This document shows positions 1 through 10,069 of a DNA stretch of 16,736 nt, piece by piece. Position 1 is the stretch's first letter. The number at the start of each line of letters is the position of its first letter. The stretch covers positions 1 to 16,736 of the forward strand of contig CAMPHE010000006.1 of the NCBI GenBank assembly GCA_946885815.1, read 5' to 3'. The DNA is from an uncultured Arenimonas sp. (GTDB taxonomy: Bacteria; Pseudomonadota; Gammaproteobacteria; Xanthomonadales; Xanthomonadaceae). The notes beneath the pieces are model-generated. The model was not told the origin of the DNA. It did not search any database and saw nothing but the letters and a program-made list of their open reading frames with translations. The translations under genes and the position numbers were made by a program.

Positions 1-879
1 CTGGTTATCGACACGCCGAAGAAGGTTGCCGAGATTCGCCAACTTCTCGAGACCATTGACCGTCCGGTGGACCAAGTGCTGATCGAAGCGCGCATCGTGG
101 TTGCCACGGAAGTGTTCGCCCGCGAACTCGGCGTGATCTTCGGTGTTCAGGATCGCGTGGGCACGTTGCCGGATGCCGCGGAAGCTGGTGAAACGACCAC
201 GGACTCCGGCTTCCTCGTCGGACTGCCGGCCGCCACACCGGCCGGCATCCTGAACCTGAGTATTCTGCGCAGCGACATCGCGCTCGACCTCGAACTCTCG
301 GCGCTCGAGGAAGAAGGTCGTGGCGAAGTGGTCTCCAATCCGCGCGTGATCACCGCCAACCAGCGCGAAGCGATCATCCGCCAGGGCGACGAGGTCGGCT
401 ACCTGACGATCCAGCCGGCACAGGGCAACCAGCTGCCGACCGCCACGGTCGAGTTCAAGGAAGTGCTGCTCGAACTCAAGGTCACGCCGACGATCACGCA
501 GGACGATCGCGTCTACCTGAACCTCATCGTCAAGAAGGATGAGGTCAGCGACCTGATCACCAACCCCGCCGGTGGCTTCGTGCCGCAGATCGCCCGCCGC
601 GAGGTCAGCACCGCGGTGCTGATCGACAACGGCCAGACGGTCGTCGTCGGCGGCGTCTACGAGTTCGAGAACCGCGACGACCTGCGGAAGGTACCGTTCC
701 TGGGCGACATCCCGGTCCTGGGCAATCTGTTCAAGAACAAGCAGAAGCAGGCCAACAAGGCCGAACTGCTGATCTTCGTGACACCGCGCATCCTGCAGGT
801 CGCGCGTCGCGTCGAGCAGGCGCCGCACATCCAGTACCAGCAGGAACCGCCGCCGCCGGCGATTCCGTATCGCGGCTGA
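1..879 (+). CDS. pilQ: Type IV pilus secretin PilQ, C-terminal part (5' end outside window)
   Basis: The reading frame is already open at base 1 and runs 292 codons to TGA at 877-879. PilQ forms the outer-membrane ring through which the type IV pulus fibre passes in twitching motility, DNA uptake and surface attachment. The visible part starts at the end of the periplasmic N-domains (LLETIDRPVDQVLIEARIV) and covers the secretin domain. Family landmarks are VSNPRVITANQREA, the VVVGGVYE strand, the KVPFLGDIPVLGNLF block and the closing ELLIFVTPRIL strand. The tail after it (QEPPPPAIPYRG) is short and proline-rich. Full PilQ proteins are about 600-750 residues, so roughly the first half, with signal peptide and AMIN domains, lies upstream. 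pilQ normally ends a pilMNOPQ operon, which fits the terminator just downstream. The family call is very secure; PilQ rather than another secretin is inferred from the motif wording. Confidence 0.94.
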   Translation: MVIDTPKKVAEIRQLLETIDRPVDQVLIEARIVVATEVFARELGVIFGVQDRVGTLPDAAEAGETTTDSGFLVGLPAATPAGILNLSILRSDIALDLELSALEEEGRGEVVSNPRVITANQREAIIRQGDEVGYLTIQPAQGNQLPTATVEFKEVLLELKVTPTITQDDRVYLNLIVKKDEVSDLITNPAGGFVPQIARREVSTAVLIDNGQTVVVGGVYEFENRDDLRKVPFLGDIPVLGNLFKNKQKQANKAELLIFVTPRILQVARRVEQAPHIQYQQEPPPPAIPYRG

Positions 880-896
880 TCCGCGCGGCAGCCGGT

Positions 897-916
897 CGCC
901 CGGCGAGTACCGGGCG
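897..916 (+). other. Short hairpin just downstream of pilQ
   Basis: CGCCCGG (897-903) pairs perfectly with CCGGGCG (910-916) around a 6-nt loop, 18 bases after the pilQ stop. No T-run follows, so it is unlikely to terminate alone. It may protect the 3' end of the mRNA or act together with the terminator about 40 bases further on. Confidence 0.4.
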
Positions 917-958
917 CCGGGGACGCGCGAGCGATGCGATCGACGACGATTCAACCGC

Positions 959-988
959 AACAGGGCCGCGCACGCGGCCCTGTTTCGT
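959..988 (+). terminator. Rho-independent terminator after pilQ
   Basis: AACAGGGCCGC (959-969) pairs with GCGGCCCTGTT (974-984) around the 4-nt loop GCAC, giving an 11-bp GC-rich stem. The following bases are TCG and TTG, so the T-tract is short and interrupted. The A-T pairs at the stem base would partly pair with the T-tract, as is common in intrinsic terminators. It lies 80 bases after the pilQ stop and 47 bases before the next start codon. This separates the pilus operon from the cNMP-EAL gene, which therefore probably has its own promoter; I could not find a convincing one in 985-1021. Confidence 0.75.
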
Positions 989-1031
989 TGCAGCCCATGA
1001 CGCAGTCGCAGCCGTCCGCACGGAGCCGGTG

Positions 1032-2204
1032 ATGAATCCCTCGAGGATGCGAATCCCGTGCGGTGGTGTGCTCTTCCGGGAAGGCGAACGCCCCGGCACC
1101 GCGTATCTGATCGAAGCGGGAGAAATGGAAGTGCGCGTGCGTCAGGGCGGGGCGGACATCGTCCTGAGCCGCCTGGGGCCCGGTGATCTCGTCGGCGAGA
1201 TGGCGGTCATCGACGATTCGGTGCGCACGGCCACCGCGACCGCGGTCACCGACTGCGTGCTGTACCGGCTCGACCGCCAGCAGATCGCCGAGCGCCTGTC
1301 CGCCGCCGACCCGATCATCCGGTCGCTGCTCGAAGGCCAGCTCAAGCGCTACCGCGGGGCGCTCGCCGCACTCCAGGGCAAACCGGTCATGGCGGACCGC
1401 GAAACGCCGTCGGAGATCGCCGGCATCGACAAGATCCGGCTCGAGTCGCAGCTGCGCGAAGCGCTGCAGTCGCGCACGCTCGAGCTGAGCTACCAGCCGA
1501 TCCTCGACGTCGGCCGCGACATCGTCGCGGGTTATGAGGCGCTCGTGCGCTGGACGCATCCCGAACGCGGTGCCGTGTCGCCGGCGGAGTTCGTCGCGCT
1601 GGCGGAAGAGACTTCGCTGATCGTCCCGATCGGCGAACACGTGATCGATCTCGCCTGCGCGGCGGTGGCGCGTTTCATCGCCGCCGGCGCCGATCCGGTG
1701 CCGTTCGTCGCCGTCAACATTTCCGCGCGCCAGCTGTCGCATCCCGGGCTCATCGAGCGGATCGTCGCGCGGGTGGAGGTGGCGTCTCTCCCCCGCGGTT
1801 CGCTCAAGCTGGAAATCACCGAGAGCCGCGAGCTCGATCTCGATGTGGTGGCCGCGGTGATCGGCGTCTGTCATTCGCACGGCATCGGGGTCGCGCTCGA
1901 CGACTTCGGCACGGGCTACTCCCATTTCGGACAGTTGCACCGCCTCGCCTTCGACACGATCAAGCTCGACCAGTCGTTCTCCCGGAGCATGCTGGAGGCG
2001 CCGCGGGCGATGGCGATCGTCGATGCGCTGGTGCGCCTCGCGGAAGCCCTGGGCACCGACCTCGTGGTCGAAGGCATCGAGACGGCCGAGCAACTCGAGG
2101 CGCTGCGCGTGCTGCGTTGCCGATACGCGCAGGGCTACCTCATCGGCCGGCCGCGCAGTCTCGACGAATGGCTGGGCGGCGGAGCGGCGCCGACGCTGGT
2201 GTAA
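1032..2204 (+). CDS. cNMP-binding / EAL-domain c-di-GMP phosphodiesterase
   Basis: This 390-residue soluble protein pairs an N-terminal cyclic-nucleotide-binding domain (about residues 5-115) with a C-terminal EAL domain (about 135-380). The phosphate-binding cassette is intact: G55-E56, then R65-T66-A, the pattern of genuine cAMP/cGMP binders. All residues I associate with active EAL phosphodiesterases are present: E169 of the EAL signature, N in VNISARQ, E in LEITES, D290-D291 in DDFGTGYS, K in IKLDQSF, E in VVEGIET and Q in AQGYLIGRP. It should cleave c-di-GMP to pGpG, with activity tuned by cAMP or cGMP. The same architecture is known from the Bdellovibrio protein Bd1971, a cAMP-responsive phosphodiesterase. 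ATG 1032 is chosen because GGAG (1022-1025) lies 6 nt before it; the adjacent in-frame GTG at 1029 would be too close. The domain call is very secure; ligand identity and control of activity are inference. Confidence 0.93.
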   Translation: MNPSRMRIPCGGVLFREGERPGTAYLIEAGEMEVRVRQGGADIVLSRLGPGDLVGEMAVIDDSVRTATATAVTDCVLYRLDRQQIAERLSAADPIIRSLLEGQLKRYRGALAALQGKPVMADRETPSEIAGIDKIRLESQLREALQSRTLELSYQPILDVGRDIVAGYEALVRWTHPERGAVSPAEFVALAEETSLIVPIGEHVIDLACAAVARFIAAGADPVPFVAVNISARQLSHPGLIERIVARVEVASLPRGSLKLEITESRELDLDVVAAVIGVCHSHGIGVALDDFGTGYSHFGQLHRLAFDTIKLDQSFSRSMLEAPRAMAIVDALVRLAEALGTDLVVEGIETAEQLEALRVLRCRYAQGYLIGRPRSLDEWLGGGAAPTLV

Positions 2205-2234
2205 GCTGCGTCGGTTACCGCCGCGGGCCTTCCG

Positions 2235-3773
2235 GTGCCAACTCCCGTTCCGCGCCTCGTCGGCGCCATCCTCGCCACCGTCGCCGTCGACGCGCATGCC
2301 GCGGCGGGGATCGACGCACGTATCCAGTCCGTTTTCGGGCCGGTCGCCGACGCGCTGGCGGCGGTGGTGTTCGCCGAAATCCCGCTGCCCGGCGGGCTGA
2401 AGGCGGCGGCGATCGTGATCTGGCTCGCGGTCGCCGCGGTGGTGTTCACCGTGTATTTCCGCTTCATCAACCTGCGCGGATTCGCGCACGGCTTCCGGAT
2501 CATCCGCGGCGATTACGCCGATCCGGCCGGGCCGGGCGAAGTCAGCCATTTCCAGGCGCTGACGTCGGCGCTTTCGGGGACCGTCGGCCTCGGCAACATC
2601 GCGGGCGTCGCGGTGGCGATCACCGTCGGCGGTCCGGGCGCCACGTTCTGGATGATCGTCGCCGGGCTGCTGGGGATGTCGTCGAAATTCCTGGAGTGCA
2701 CGCTCGGCGTCATGTACCGCCGGCAGAACGCCGACGGCACGGTGTCGGGCGGGCCCATGTACTACCTGCGTCGCGGCATCGCCGAGAACCGGCCGTCGCT
2801 CGCGGGTACCGGGCGCGTGCTCGCGACGATCTACGCGATCTGCATCGCGGGCGCGGCGGCAGGCTCGGGCGCGCTGTTCCAGGCCAACCAGACCTACGCG
2901 CAGGCGCTCGCGGTGACCGGCGGCGCCGACGGTCCGCTCGCCGGCCGCGGCTGGCTGTTCGGCGTGGTGCTGGCGGTGCTCACTGCCGTCGTGATCGTCG
3001 GCGGCATCGCCCGCATCGGCCGCGTCACCGCGCGGCTCGTGCCGGCGATGGCCCTGGTCTATGTGCTCGCATGCATCGCCGTGCTGCTCGTCAATGCCGA
3101 CCAGGTGCCGGCCGCCTTCGCCGCGATCTTCCACGGTGCGTTCGCCGGCGACGCCGCGTTCGGCGGCGTGCTCGGCGCGCTGATCGTCGGCTTCCGCCGC
3201 GCCGCGTTTTCCAATGAGGCGGGCCTCGGCTCGGCGGCCATCGCGCATTCGGCGGTGCGCACGCGCGAGCCGCTCACCGAAGGCTTCGTCGCGTTGTGGG
3301 AGCCGTTCATCGACACGGTCGTGATCTGCACGATGACCGCGCTGGTGATCATCGTCTCGGGGCAGTACCTGCACTCGGGGGCCGACGGCGTCGCGCTGAC
3401 GTCCGCCGCCTTCGCCGGCGTGCTGCCGTGGTTCCCGTACGTGCTCGCCGTCGCGGTGTTCCTGTTCGCGTACTCGACGATGATCACGTGGGGCTATTAC
3501 GGCGAGAAGGCGATCGGCTTCCTGACCGGCGAGAGCCGGCTGGCGATGAACGCGTTCAAGGGCGTGTTCCTGCTGTTCACCGTCGTCGGCTGCTCGATGC
3601 AGCTGGGCAGCATCGTCGGCATCGCCGACGCGATGCTGCTGCTGATGTCCATCCCCAACCTGATCGGCCTGTATCTGCTGATGCCGGTGGTGCGCCGCGA
3701 GCTCGACAGCTATCTCGCGCGCCTGCGTTCCGGCGAAATCCGACCCACCGCGACCGCGAGGACTGCCGCATGA
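2235..3773 (+). CDS. AGCS-family sodium:alanine/glycine symporter
   Basis: This 512-residue inner-membrane transporter belongs to the alanine/glycine:cation symporter family, which imports small neutral amino acids with Na+. The family core is visible in [38 protein letters not shown] and [10 protein letters not shown], followed by [15 protein letters not shown] and [19 protein letters not shown] sequence (here [16 protein letters not shown]). About ten or eleven hydrophobic segments follow the N-terminus. The first 25 residues ([18 protein letters not shown]) resemble a cleavable signal peptide, as I recall for xanthomonad homologues. The only plausible start is GTG 2235, since the next in-frame Met is far inside the core. 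No Shine-Dalgarno sequence precedes it. It starts 30 nt after the cNMP-EAL stop and in the same frame, and overlaps the next transporter by 4 nt. Substrate choice within the family cannot be read from sequence. Confidence 0.93.
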   Translation: MPTPVPRLVGAILATVAVDAHAAAGIDARIQSVFGPVADALAAVVFAEIPLPGGLKAAAIVIWLAVAAVVFTVYFRFINLRGFAHGFRIIRGDYADPAGPGEVSHFQALTSALSGTVGLGNIAGVAVAITVGGPGATFWMIVAGLLGMSSKFLECTLGVMYRRQNADGTVSGGPMYYLRRGIAENRPSLAGTGRVLATIYAICIAGAAAGSGALFQANQTYAQALAVTGGADGPLAGRGWLFGVVLAVLTAVVIVGGIARIGRVTARLVPAMALVYVLACIAVLLVNADQVPAAFAAIFHGAFAGDAAFGGVLGALIVGFRRAAFSNEAGLGSAAIAHSAVRTREPLTEGFVALWEPFIDTVVICTMTALVIIVSGQYLHSGADGVALTSAAFAGVLPWFPYVLAVAVFLFAYSTMITWGYYGEKAIGFLTGESRLAMNAFKGVFLLFTVVGCSMQLGSIVGIADAMLLLMSIPNLIGLYLLMPVVRRELDSYLARLRSGEIRPTATARTAA

Positions 3774-5083
3774 CCACCCGCCCGACGATGCCGCTGCACT
3801 GGAAGATCGCCATCGGATTCGTCGCGGGCATCGTCACGGGCATGCTGGTGCACTACGGTGTCGGTGCCGACCATCCGTTCGTGCAGGGACTCACCCGCTG
3901 GCTGACGCAGCCGTTCTCGACGCTCTTCCTGCATCTGATCTTCATGCTGATCGTTCCGTTGCTGTTCTCGGCGCTGGTGGTCGGCATCACCGAGATGGGC
4001 GACGTGCGGTCGCTCGGCCGCATCGGCTGGCGCACGCTGGGCTACACGCTCCTGATGTCGAGCGTGGCCGTCGTGATCGGGCTGGTGCTGGTCAACCTGT
4101 TCCGGCCCGGCGCCGGCGTCGATCCGCTGCTCGCCGAGAGCCTGCTCACCGAAGGCGCCGAACGCGCGCAGGCGATCGTCCGCGACAGCCAGTCGCAGGC
4201 CACCGGCATGGACCTGCTGCTGTCCATCGTGCCGCCCAACGCGATCCGCGCGGCCGCGGACAACGGCACGATCCTGGCGTTGATGTTCTTCTCGCTGATG
4301 TTCGGCATCGGCATCGTGCTGTCGCCGCCGACGCCGGCGATGGCGTCGCTGCGGCGGGCGATCGAAGGTCTGTTCGAGGTGTCGATGACGCTGATCGGGC
4401 TGGTGATCCGGTTGGCACCGCTGGCGGTGTTCTGCTTCATGTTCAACCTCGCGGTGCTGTTCGGCTGGGACCTGCTGGTGCGGCTGGCGGCCTACGTCGG
4501 GGTGGTCGTCGGCGCCCTCGCGCTCCATCTGTTCGTCGTCTACCCGCTGGTGCTGCGGCTCCTCGGCGGCACGTCGCCGCGGGCGTTCTTCCGCGGCGTG
4601 CAGGAAGCGATGCTGATGGCCTTCAGCACCGCCTCGAGCAACGCGACACTGCCGACGTCGCTGCGCGTCGCCGACGAGAACCTGAAACTGCCGCGCCACG
4701 TGTCGCGCTTCGTGCTGACGATCGGCGCCACCGCCAACCAGAACGGCACGGCGCTGTTCGAGGGCGTCACCGTGCTGTTCCTGGCGCAGTTCTTCGGCGT
4801 CGAACTGTCGCTGGTGCAGCAGGTGACGGTGATGCTGGTCTGCATCCTCGGCGGCATCGGCACGGCGGGGGTGCCGTCCGGTTCGCTGCCGGTGGTGGCG
4901 CTGATCTGCGCGATGGTCGGCGTGCCCGCCGAGGGCATCGGCCTGGTGCTGGGCGTCAACCATTTCCTCGACATGTGCCGGACGACCGTGAACGTGACCG
5001 GCGATCTCGGCATCGCCGCGCTGGTGTCGAGGGGCGAGGCGCACCGGCCGGCACCGCTCGACGCCAGGTCCGACCCCGCCTGA
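3770..5083 (+). CDS. Dicarboxylate/amino acid:cation symporter (DAACS, GltP/DctA fold)
   Basis: This 437-residue inner-membrane secondary transporter aligns along its length with the archaeal glutamate transporter GltPh as I remember it. Landmarks are the TM3 segment [17 protein letters not shown], the HP1 loop ASSNATLP, the TM7 motif N323-QNGT, the HP2 loop [10 protein letters not shown] and the TM8 run [13 protein letters not shown]. The substrate-contacting residues D401, R404, T405 and N408 are kept, so an acidic amino acid or dicarboxylate is a reasonable substrate. Positions that build the third sodium site in GltPh differ: T93 for Tyr89, M96 for Thr92 and N325 for Asp312. N397 replaces Asp390. 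ATG 3770 overlaps the AGCS stop (ATGA) and has GAGG at 3758-3761, 8 nt upstream, so the two genes are translationally coupled. The family call is secure; ion coupling and exact substrate are open. Confidence 0.93.
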   Translation: MTTRPTMPLHWKIAIGFVAGIVTGMLVHYGVGADHPFVQGLTRWLTQPFSTLFLHLIFMLIVPLLFSALVVGITEMGDVRSLGRIGWRTLGYTLLMSSVAVVIGLVLVNLFRPGAGVDPLLAESLLTEGAERAQAIVRDSQSQATGMDLLLSIVPPNAIRAAADNGTILALMFFSLMFGIGIVLSPPTPAMASLRRAIEGLFEVSMTLIGLVIRLAPLAVFCFMFNLAVLFGWDLLVRLAAYVGVVVGALALHLFVVYPLVLRLLGGTSPRAFFRGVQEAMLMAFSTASSNATLPTSLRVADENLKLPRHVSRFVLTIGATANQNGTALFEGVTVLFLAQFFGVELSLVQQVTVMLVCILGGIGTAGVPSGSLPVVALICAMVGVPAEGIGLVLGVNHFLDMCRTTVNVTGDLGIAALVSRGEAHRPAPLDARSDPA

Positions 5084-5091
5084 CGCCGCAG

Positions 5092-5120
5092 GCGACACCA
5101 CCGGCGGGGGGTGGGACAAT
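5092..5120 (+). promoter_or_regulatory. Likely sigma-70 promoter of tkt
   Basis: GCGACA (5092-5097, four of six matches to TTGACA) is 17 nt from GACAAT (5115-5120, four of six to TATAAT). Transcription would start near 5127, leaving a leader of about 25 nt before ATG 5152. The ATG embedded in the -10 element (5119) is in frame with tkt but would then be untranscribed. GCGGGGG (5104-5110) and CCCCCGC (5126-5132) flank the -10 as an inverted repeat, which may be chance in this GC-rich context. Confidence 0.5.
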
Positions 5121-5151
5121 GCCGGCCCCCGCGCCGATCCCCGCCGAGACC

Positions 5152-7161
<2,010 letters not shown>

Positions 7162-7179
7162 GCGCCTCGCGACGCGGGG

Positions 7180-8049
7180 TCAGTCCCCGTCGTGATCGAG
7201 CGGTATCCGCAGGTGGCGGATGCCGTCCGGCCCCGCCGGTGGCAGGCGGCCCGCGCGCAGATTGACCTGCAGCGCGGGGTGGATCAGTGCCGGCAGCGCC
7301 AGCGTCGCGTCGCGCGCCGCCCGCATCGCGACGAATTCCGCCATCCCGACGCCGTCGCGGACATGGATGTTCTCGCGGCGCTGCGCGCCGAGAGTCGTTT
7401 CGCACGCCACGGGTCGGCCGCCCGGCCCGTAGTCGTGGCAGACGAACACGCGCGTGTCGTCCGGCAGCTCGAACAGGCGCCGGATCGAGCGATAGAGCGT
7501 CGCCGCATCGCCACCGGGAAAGTCGCAGCGGGCCGAGCCGGCATCGGGCAGGAAGAGCGAGTCGCCGGTGAACAGCGCGTCGCCGACGAGGTAGGCGATG
7601 CTGTCGTCGGTGTGGCCCGGGCAGCCGATCACCGTCACGGGCAACGCGCCGATCGCGAACGTGTCGCCGTCCACGAACAGCCGGTCGAACTGCGATCCGT
7701 CCGTCGCGAACGTCGGCTCCATGCCGTACAGCGGCTTGAAACGCGCCTGCACGCCGGCGATGCCGGCGCCGATGGCGATGCGGCCGCCGAGCGCCGCCTG
7801 CACCGCGGGCGCGGCGCTCAGGTGGTCGGCGTGCGCGTGCGTCTCGAGGATCCATTCGATGCGCAGGCCGCGCGCGCGCACGCGTTCGACCAGCGCGTCC
7901 ACCGCCGTCGTGGCGGTGCGGCCAGCGGCCGCGTCGTAGTCGAGCACCGGGTCGACCACCGCCGCCGCGCCGGTGGCGGGGTCGGAGACGACATGCGTCC
8001 ACGTGCCGGTCGCGGCGTGATGGAACGACTCGATCTCCGGAGGCTTCAT
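7180..8049 (-). CDS. Persulfide dioxygenase-like MBL-fold protein (ETHE1/Blh type)
   Basis: This 289-residue metallo-beta-lactamase-fold protein is of the ETHE1/Blh kind, non-haem iron enzymes that oxidise glutathione persulfide to sulfite in sulfide detoxification. The metal motif H71-x-H73-x-D75-H76 lies in ETHAHADHL. H146 (CPGHTDD), D163 (LFTGDSLF) and H205 (FVCHDY) follow, so the expected iron ligands H71, H146 and D163 are present. The block GSARCDFPGGDAATLYRSI (R174, D176) and the C-terminal QVNLRAGRLP are wording specific to this subgroup rather than to glyoxalase II or lactamases. The length fits the bacterial Blh type without a fused rhodanese domain. ATG 8049 is preceded on the minus strand by GGGGA. 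It lies 22 nt after the acetyl-CoA hydrolase-like gene, so the two are probably cotranscribed. I see no rhodanese or BigR regulator gene nearby. The subfamily is fairly sure; the substrate is inferred. Confidence 0.85.
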   Translation of the reverse strand: MKPPEIESFHHAATGTWTHVVSDPATGAAAVVDPVLDYDAAAGRTATTAVDALVERVRARGLRIEWILETHAHADHLSAAPAVQAALGGRIAIGAGIAGVQARFKPLYGMEPTFATDGSQFDRLFVDGDTFAIGALPVTVIGCPGHTDDSIAYLVGDALFTGDSLFLPDAGSARCDFPGGDAATLYRSIRRLFELPDDTRVFVCHDYGPGGRPVACETTLGAQRRENIHVRDGVGMAEFVAMRAARDATLALPALIHPALQVNLRAGRLPPAGPDGIRHLRIPLDHDGD

Positions 8050-8071
8050 CGCAGGGTCCCCGTTCAAGGCG

Positions 8072-10003
8072 TCACGCCGTGCGCGCCAGCGCGAGCCGCA
8101 GGAGGCGGGCCTCGATGCGCTCGCCGATCGAGCCCGGCGCCGCGAGGTCCATCCGCGCGATGGCCTCGTCGTCGCGATGCGCCGGGGTCGAGAGCGATGC
8201 CAGCAGCGTGCGCACCCGCGCACCGCGCGATGCGGTGTTCGCCTTCAGCCACGCAAGCGCCTTCACCAGCCGCTGCTCGACCGCGGTGAAGTCGCTGCCC
8301 ATCGGATAATCCGGCAGCACGCCCGTGCGCCGCAGCGGCGCGAGCCGCGCCGCGAGCGCCGCGCGGGTATTGCCCGCCGCGTCCGGGAGCGCCGCCCCCG
8401 GCGCGAGTTTCAGCGCCGCCCGTGCCTTCGCCGCGAGCGCCGGCCGGTGCCCGGCATCGGTGATCGCGAGCAGGCGACGCACGCAGTCGCCGTCGCTCGC
8501 GCCGCGCAGGTCGGCGACGCCGTACTCGGTGATCACCAGATCGCGCAGATGCCGCGGGATCGTCACGTGACCGTAGTTCCAGACGATGTTGGAAGCGCCG
8601 GCGCCACGCGTCGCGCGCAGCATCAGCACCGACCGGGCGTCGTGCAGCGCATGCGCCATCGCCACGAAGTTGTACTGGCCGCCGACACCGGAGACCACGC
8701 GCCCGTCCTCCAGCGCGTCCGACACCGCCGCACCCAGCGCGGTCATCATCATGCAGGTGTTGAAGAAGCGCGCGTCGCGCCGCTGCTCGCGTTCGAGGCG
8801 CTCGTTGCCGCCGTACAGCTCGTTGACGTGCGAGACGCGCGTCATGCCGATGCCGCGCGCCCGCGCCGGCGGCAGCGCGCGCAGCCAGCGGTAGAGCTCG
8901 TGCGAGCCGAGGTAGAACGCCCCGTCGAGCCATCGGCCCTCGGCCTCGAGCCGGGCGCGATCGCTGTCGTCGGCGGTGCCCCGGTTCAACCGCGCCATCA
9001 CCTCCGCGTCGTCGATCACGCGGCGCGACAGGATGCCGGCGTCCGCGAGCACCCGGAACCCGTCGTTCACCATCTCGCTGGCGCCGTAGAGTCCGAGGCG
9101 GAACGGTGCCGTCCCGCCGGCGTCGCGCACCACCGCCGAGGCCGCGTAGCCGGGCGCGAGCGCTTCGAGCGCGGCCACGTAATCGGCATTGCGGGTATGT
9201 CGCAGCACGAGCGCGTGGCACAGCGCGTCGGCGAGCGAGCCGATGCCGATCTGCAGCGTGCCGCCGTCACGCACCAGCGCACTGGCGTAGAGCCCGATCG
9301 CGTGGTCGACGTCGCCGACCGGCTCGCGCGGTACCGCGAACAGGGGCGGCGCATCGTCCGGCAGGTCGAGCACCACGTCGAAGAAATCCTCGTCGACCGC
9401 GCACGGCCCGTCGAGCCATGGCAGCTGCGGATCGACTTCGGCGACCAGCAGCGGCCGCGTGCCCCCGGCATCCGCGACGGCATCGAGCAGGTCGAACGTC
9501 AGGTCCGGGTTGCTCGACAGGCTCAGGCGGGTGCCGCCCGGCTCGCGCGCGACTTTCTGCACCAGCGCGTTCGCGCCGCGCGCGGCGACCGCCCGCGCCA
9601 CGTGCGTGTAGTTCAGGCTCACGTAGTCGGCCTGCGCCGCCGCCGAGTGCAGCATCGCGCCCGACTGGAAATAGAACTCCTCGACCCGGATGTTCGGCGG
9701 CAACGTGCCCTCGCGCAGCTGGCGCGCGTAATCCAGCACCGGGAAGTCGTCGCCGAACTGCCGGCGCACGAACGGGGCGAGGAATCGGCGCTGGAGGCCG
9801 CGGCCGGGGTCGGGTGGCGTCAGTGACAGCGCCGTCAGCAGCAGCAGCGAGCGCCCAGGGTCGGCGGCGACACGGCGGGTGATCGCGTTGAGCAGCCGAT
9901 GCGGTTTGCCGAGGCCCAGCGGCGCCGCGAGCACCAGTCGCGCCCCGGCGTGCGCGACGACGCGGTCGACGGCGGCTTCCAGCGTGTGCAGCCGGTCGGG
10001 CAT
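8072..10003 (-). CDS. Acetyl-CoA hydrolase/transferase family protein
   Basis: This 643-residue protein is of the class I CoA-transferase fold used by acetyl-CoA hydrolases and 4-hydroxybutyrate CoA-transferases. The strongest match is in the C-terminal half: VSGVGGQYNF, SNIVWNYGHVTIPRHL and LVITEYGVADLRGASDGD are the usual signature strings. GASEMVNDG holds E310, which sits where the catalytic glutamate forming the acyl-CoA thioester is expected. An N-terminal half with LGLGKPHRLLNAI and NYTHVARAVAARGAN is also recognisable. At 643 residues it is longer than typical hydrolases (about 430-520); the extra length lies in insertions and a C-terminal tail rich in Ala/Arg. ATG 10003 has AGGGA about 10 nt upstream on the minus strand. 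It is the first gene of a likely two-gene operon with the persulfide dioxygenase-like gene and is divergent from the BlaI-type gene. The acyl substrate cannot be told from sequence. Confidence 0.85.
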   Translation of the reverse strand: MPDRLHTLEAAVDRVVAHAGARLVLAAPLGLGKPHRLLNAITRRVAADPGRSLLLLTALSLTPPDPGRGLQRRFLAPFVRRQFGDDFPVLDYARQLREGTLPPNIRVEEFYFQSGAMLHSAAAQADYVSLNYTHVARAVAARGANALVQKVAREPGGTRLSLSSNPDLTFDLLDAVADAGGTRPLLVAEVDPQLPWLDGPCAVDEDFFDVVLDLPDDAPPLFAVPREPVGDVDHAIGLYASALVRDGGTLQIGIGSLADALCHALVLRHTRNADYVAALEALAPGYAASAVVRDAGGTAPFRLGLYGASEMVNDGFRVLADAGILSRRVIDDAEVMARLNRGTADDSDRARLEAEGRWLDGAFYLGSHELYRWLRALPPARARGIGMTRVSHVNELYGGNERLEREQRRDARFFNTCMMMTALGAAVSDALEDGRVVSGVGGQYNFVAMAHALHDARSVLMLRATRGAGASNIVWNYGHVTIPRHLRDLVITEYGVADLRGASDGDCVRRLLAITDAGHRPALAAKARAALKLAPGAALPDAAGNTRAALAARLAPLRRTGVLPDYPMGSDFTAVEQRLVKALAWLKANTASRGARVRTLLASLSTPAHRDDEAIARMDLAAPGSIGERIEARLLRLALARTA

Positions 10004-10033
10004 TGCGGTTTTCCCTGCGGACCTCGCCGGAGT

Positions 10034-10069
10034 ATCGCCGATGCCGCGGCGGCCCTTGACATCGGCGAT
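10034..10069. repeat. 9-bp inverted repeat in the divergent intergenic region
   Basis: ATCGCCGAT (10034-10042) and its exact reverse complement ATCGGCGAT (10061-10069) are separated by 18 nt. The second arm begins at the last base of the -35 element of the BlaI-type gene and touches operator copy 1. The repeat is nearer to the minus-strand gene starting at 10003, so it could serve that gene, or form a hairpin in neither. Its role is unknown. Confidence 0.4.

Noticed and set aside
951..3374. Minus-strand open frame of 807 codons opposite the cNMP-EAL and AGCS genes
   Set aside because: Its translation is rich in Arg, His, Asp and Gly with no domain motif, as expected antisense to high-GC genes whose own products have clear motifs.
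5119..5151. ATG 5119 as start of transketolase
   Set aside because: It falls within the probable -10 element and adds a Pro/Ala-rich lead not seen in homologues.
7180..8049. True beta-lactamase forming a resistance locus with the nearby blaI/blaR-like genes
   Set aside because: The metallo-hydrolase has ETHE1/Blh-specific blocks and no signal peptide, and the M56 protein lacks a penicillin-binding sensor, so a beta-lactam resistance cassette is not supported.
8177..9826. Plus-strand open frame of 549 codons opposite the acetyl-CoA hydrolase-like gene
   Set aside because: It is antisense shadow; the minus-strand product shows CoA-transferase motifs throughout.
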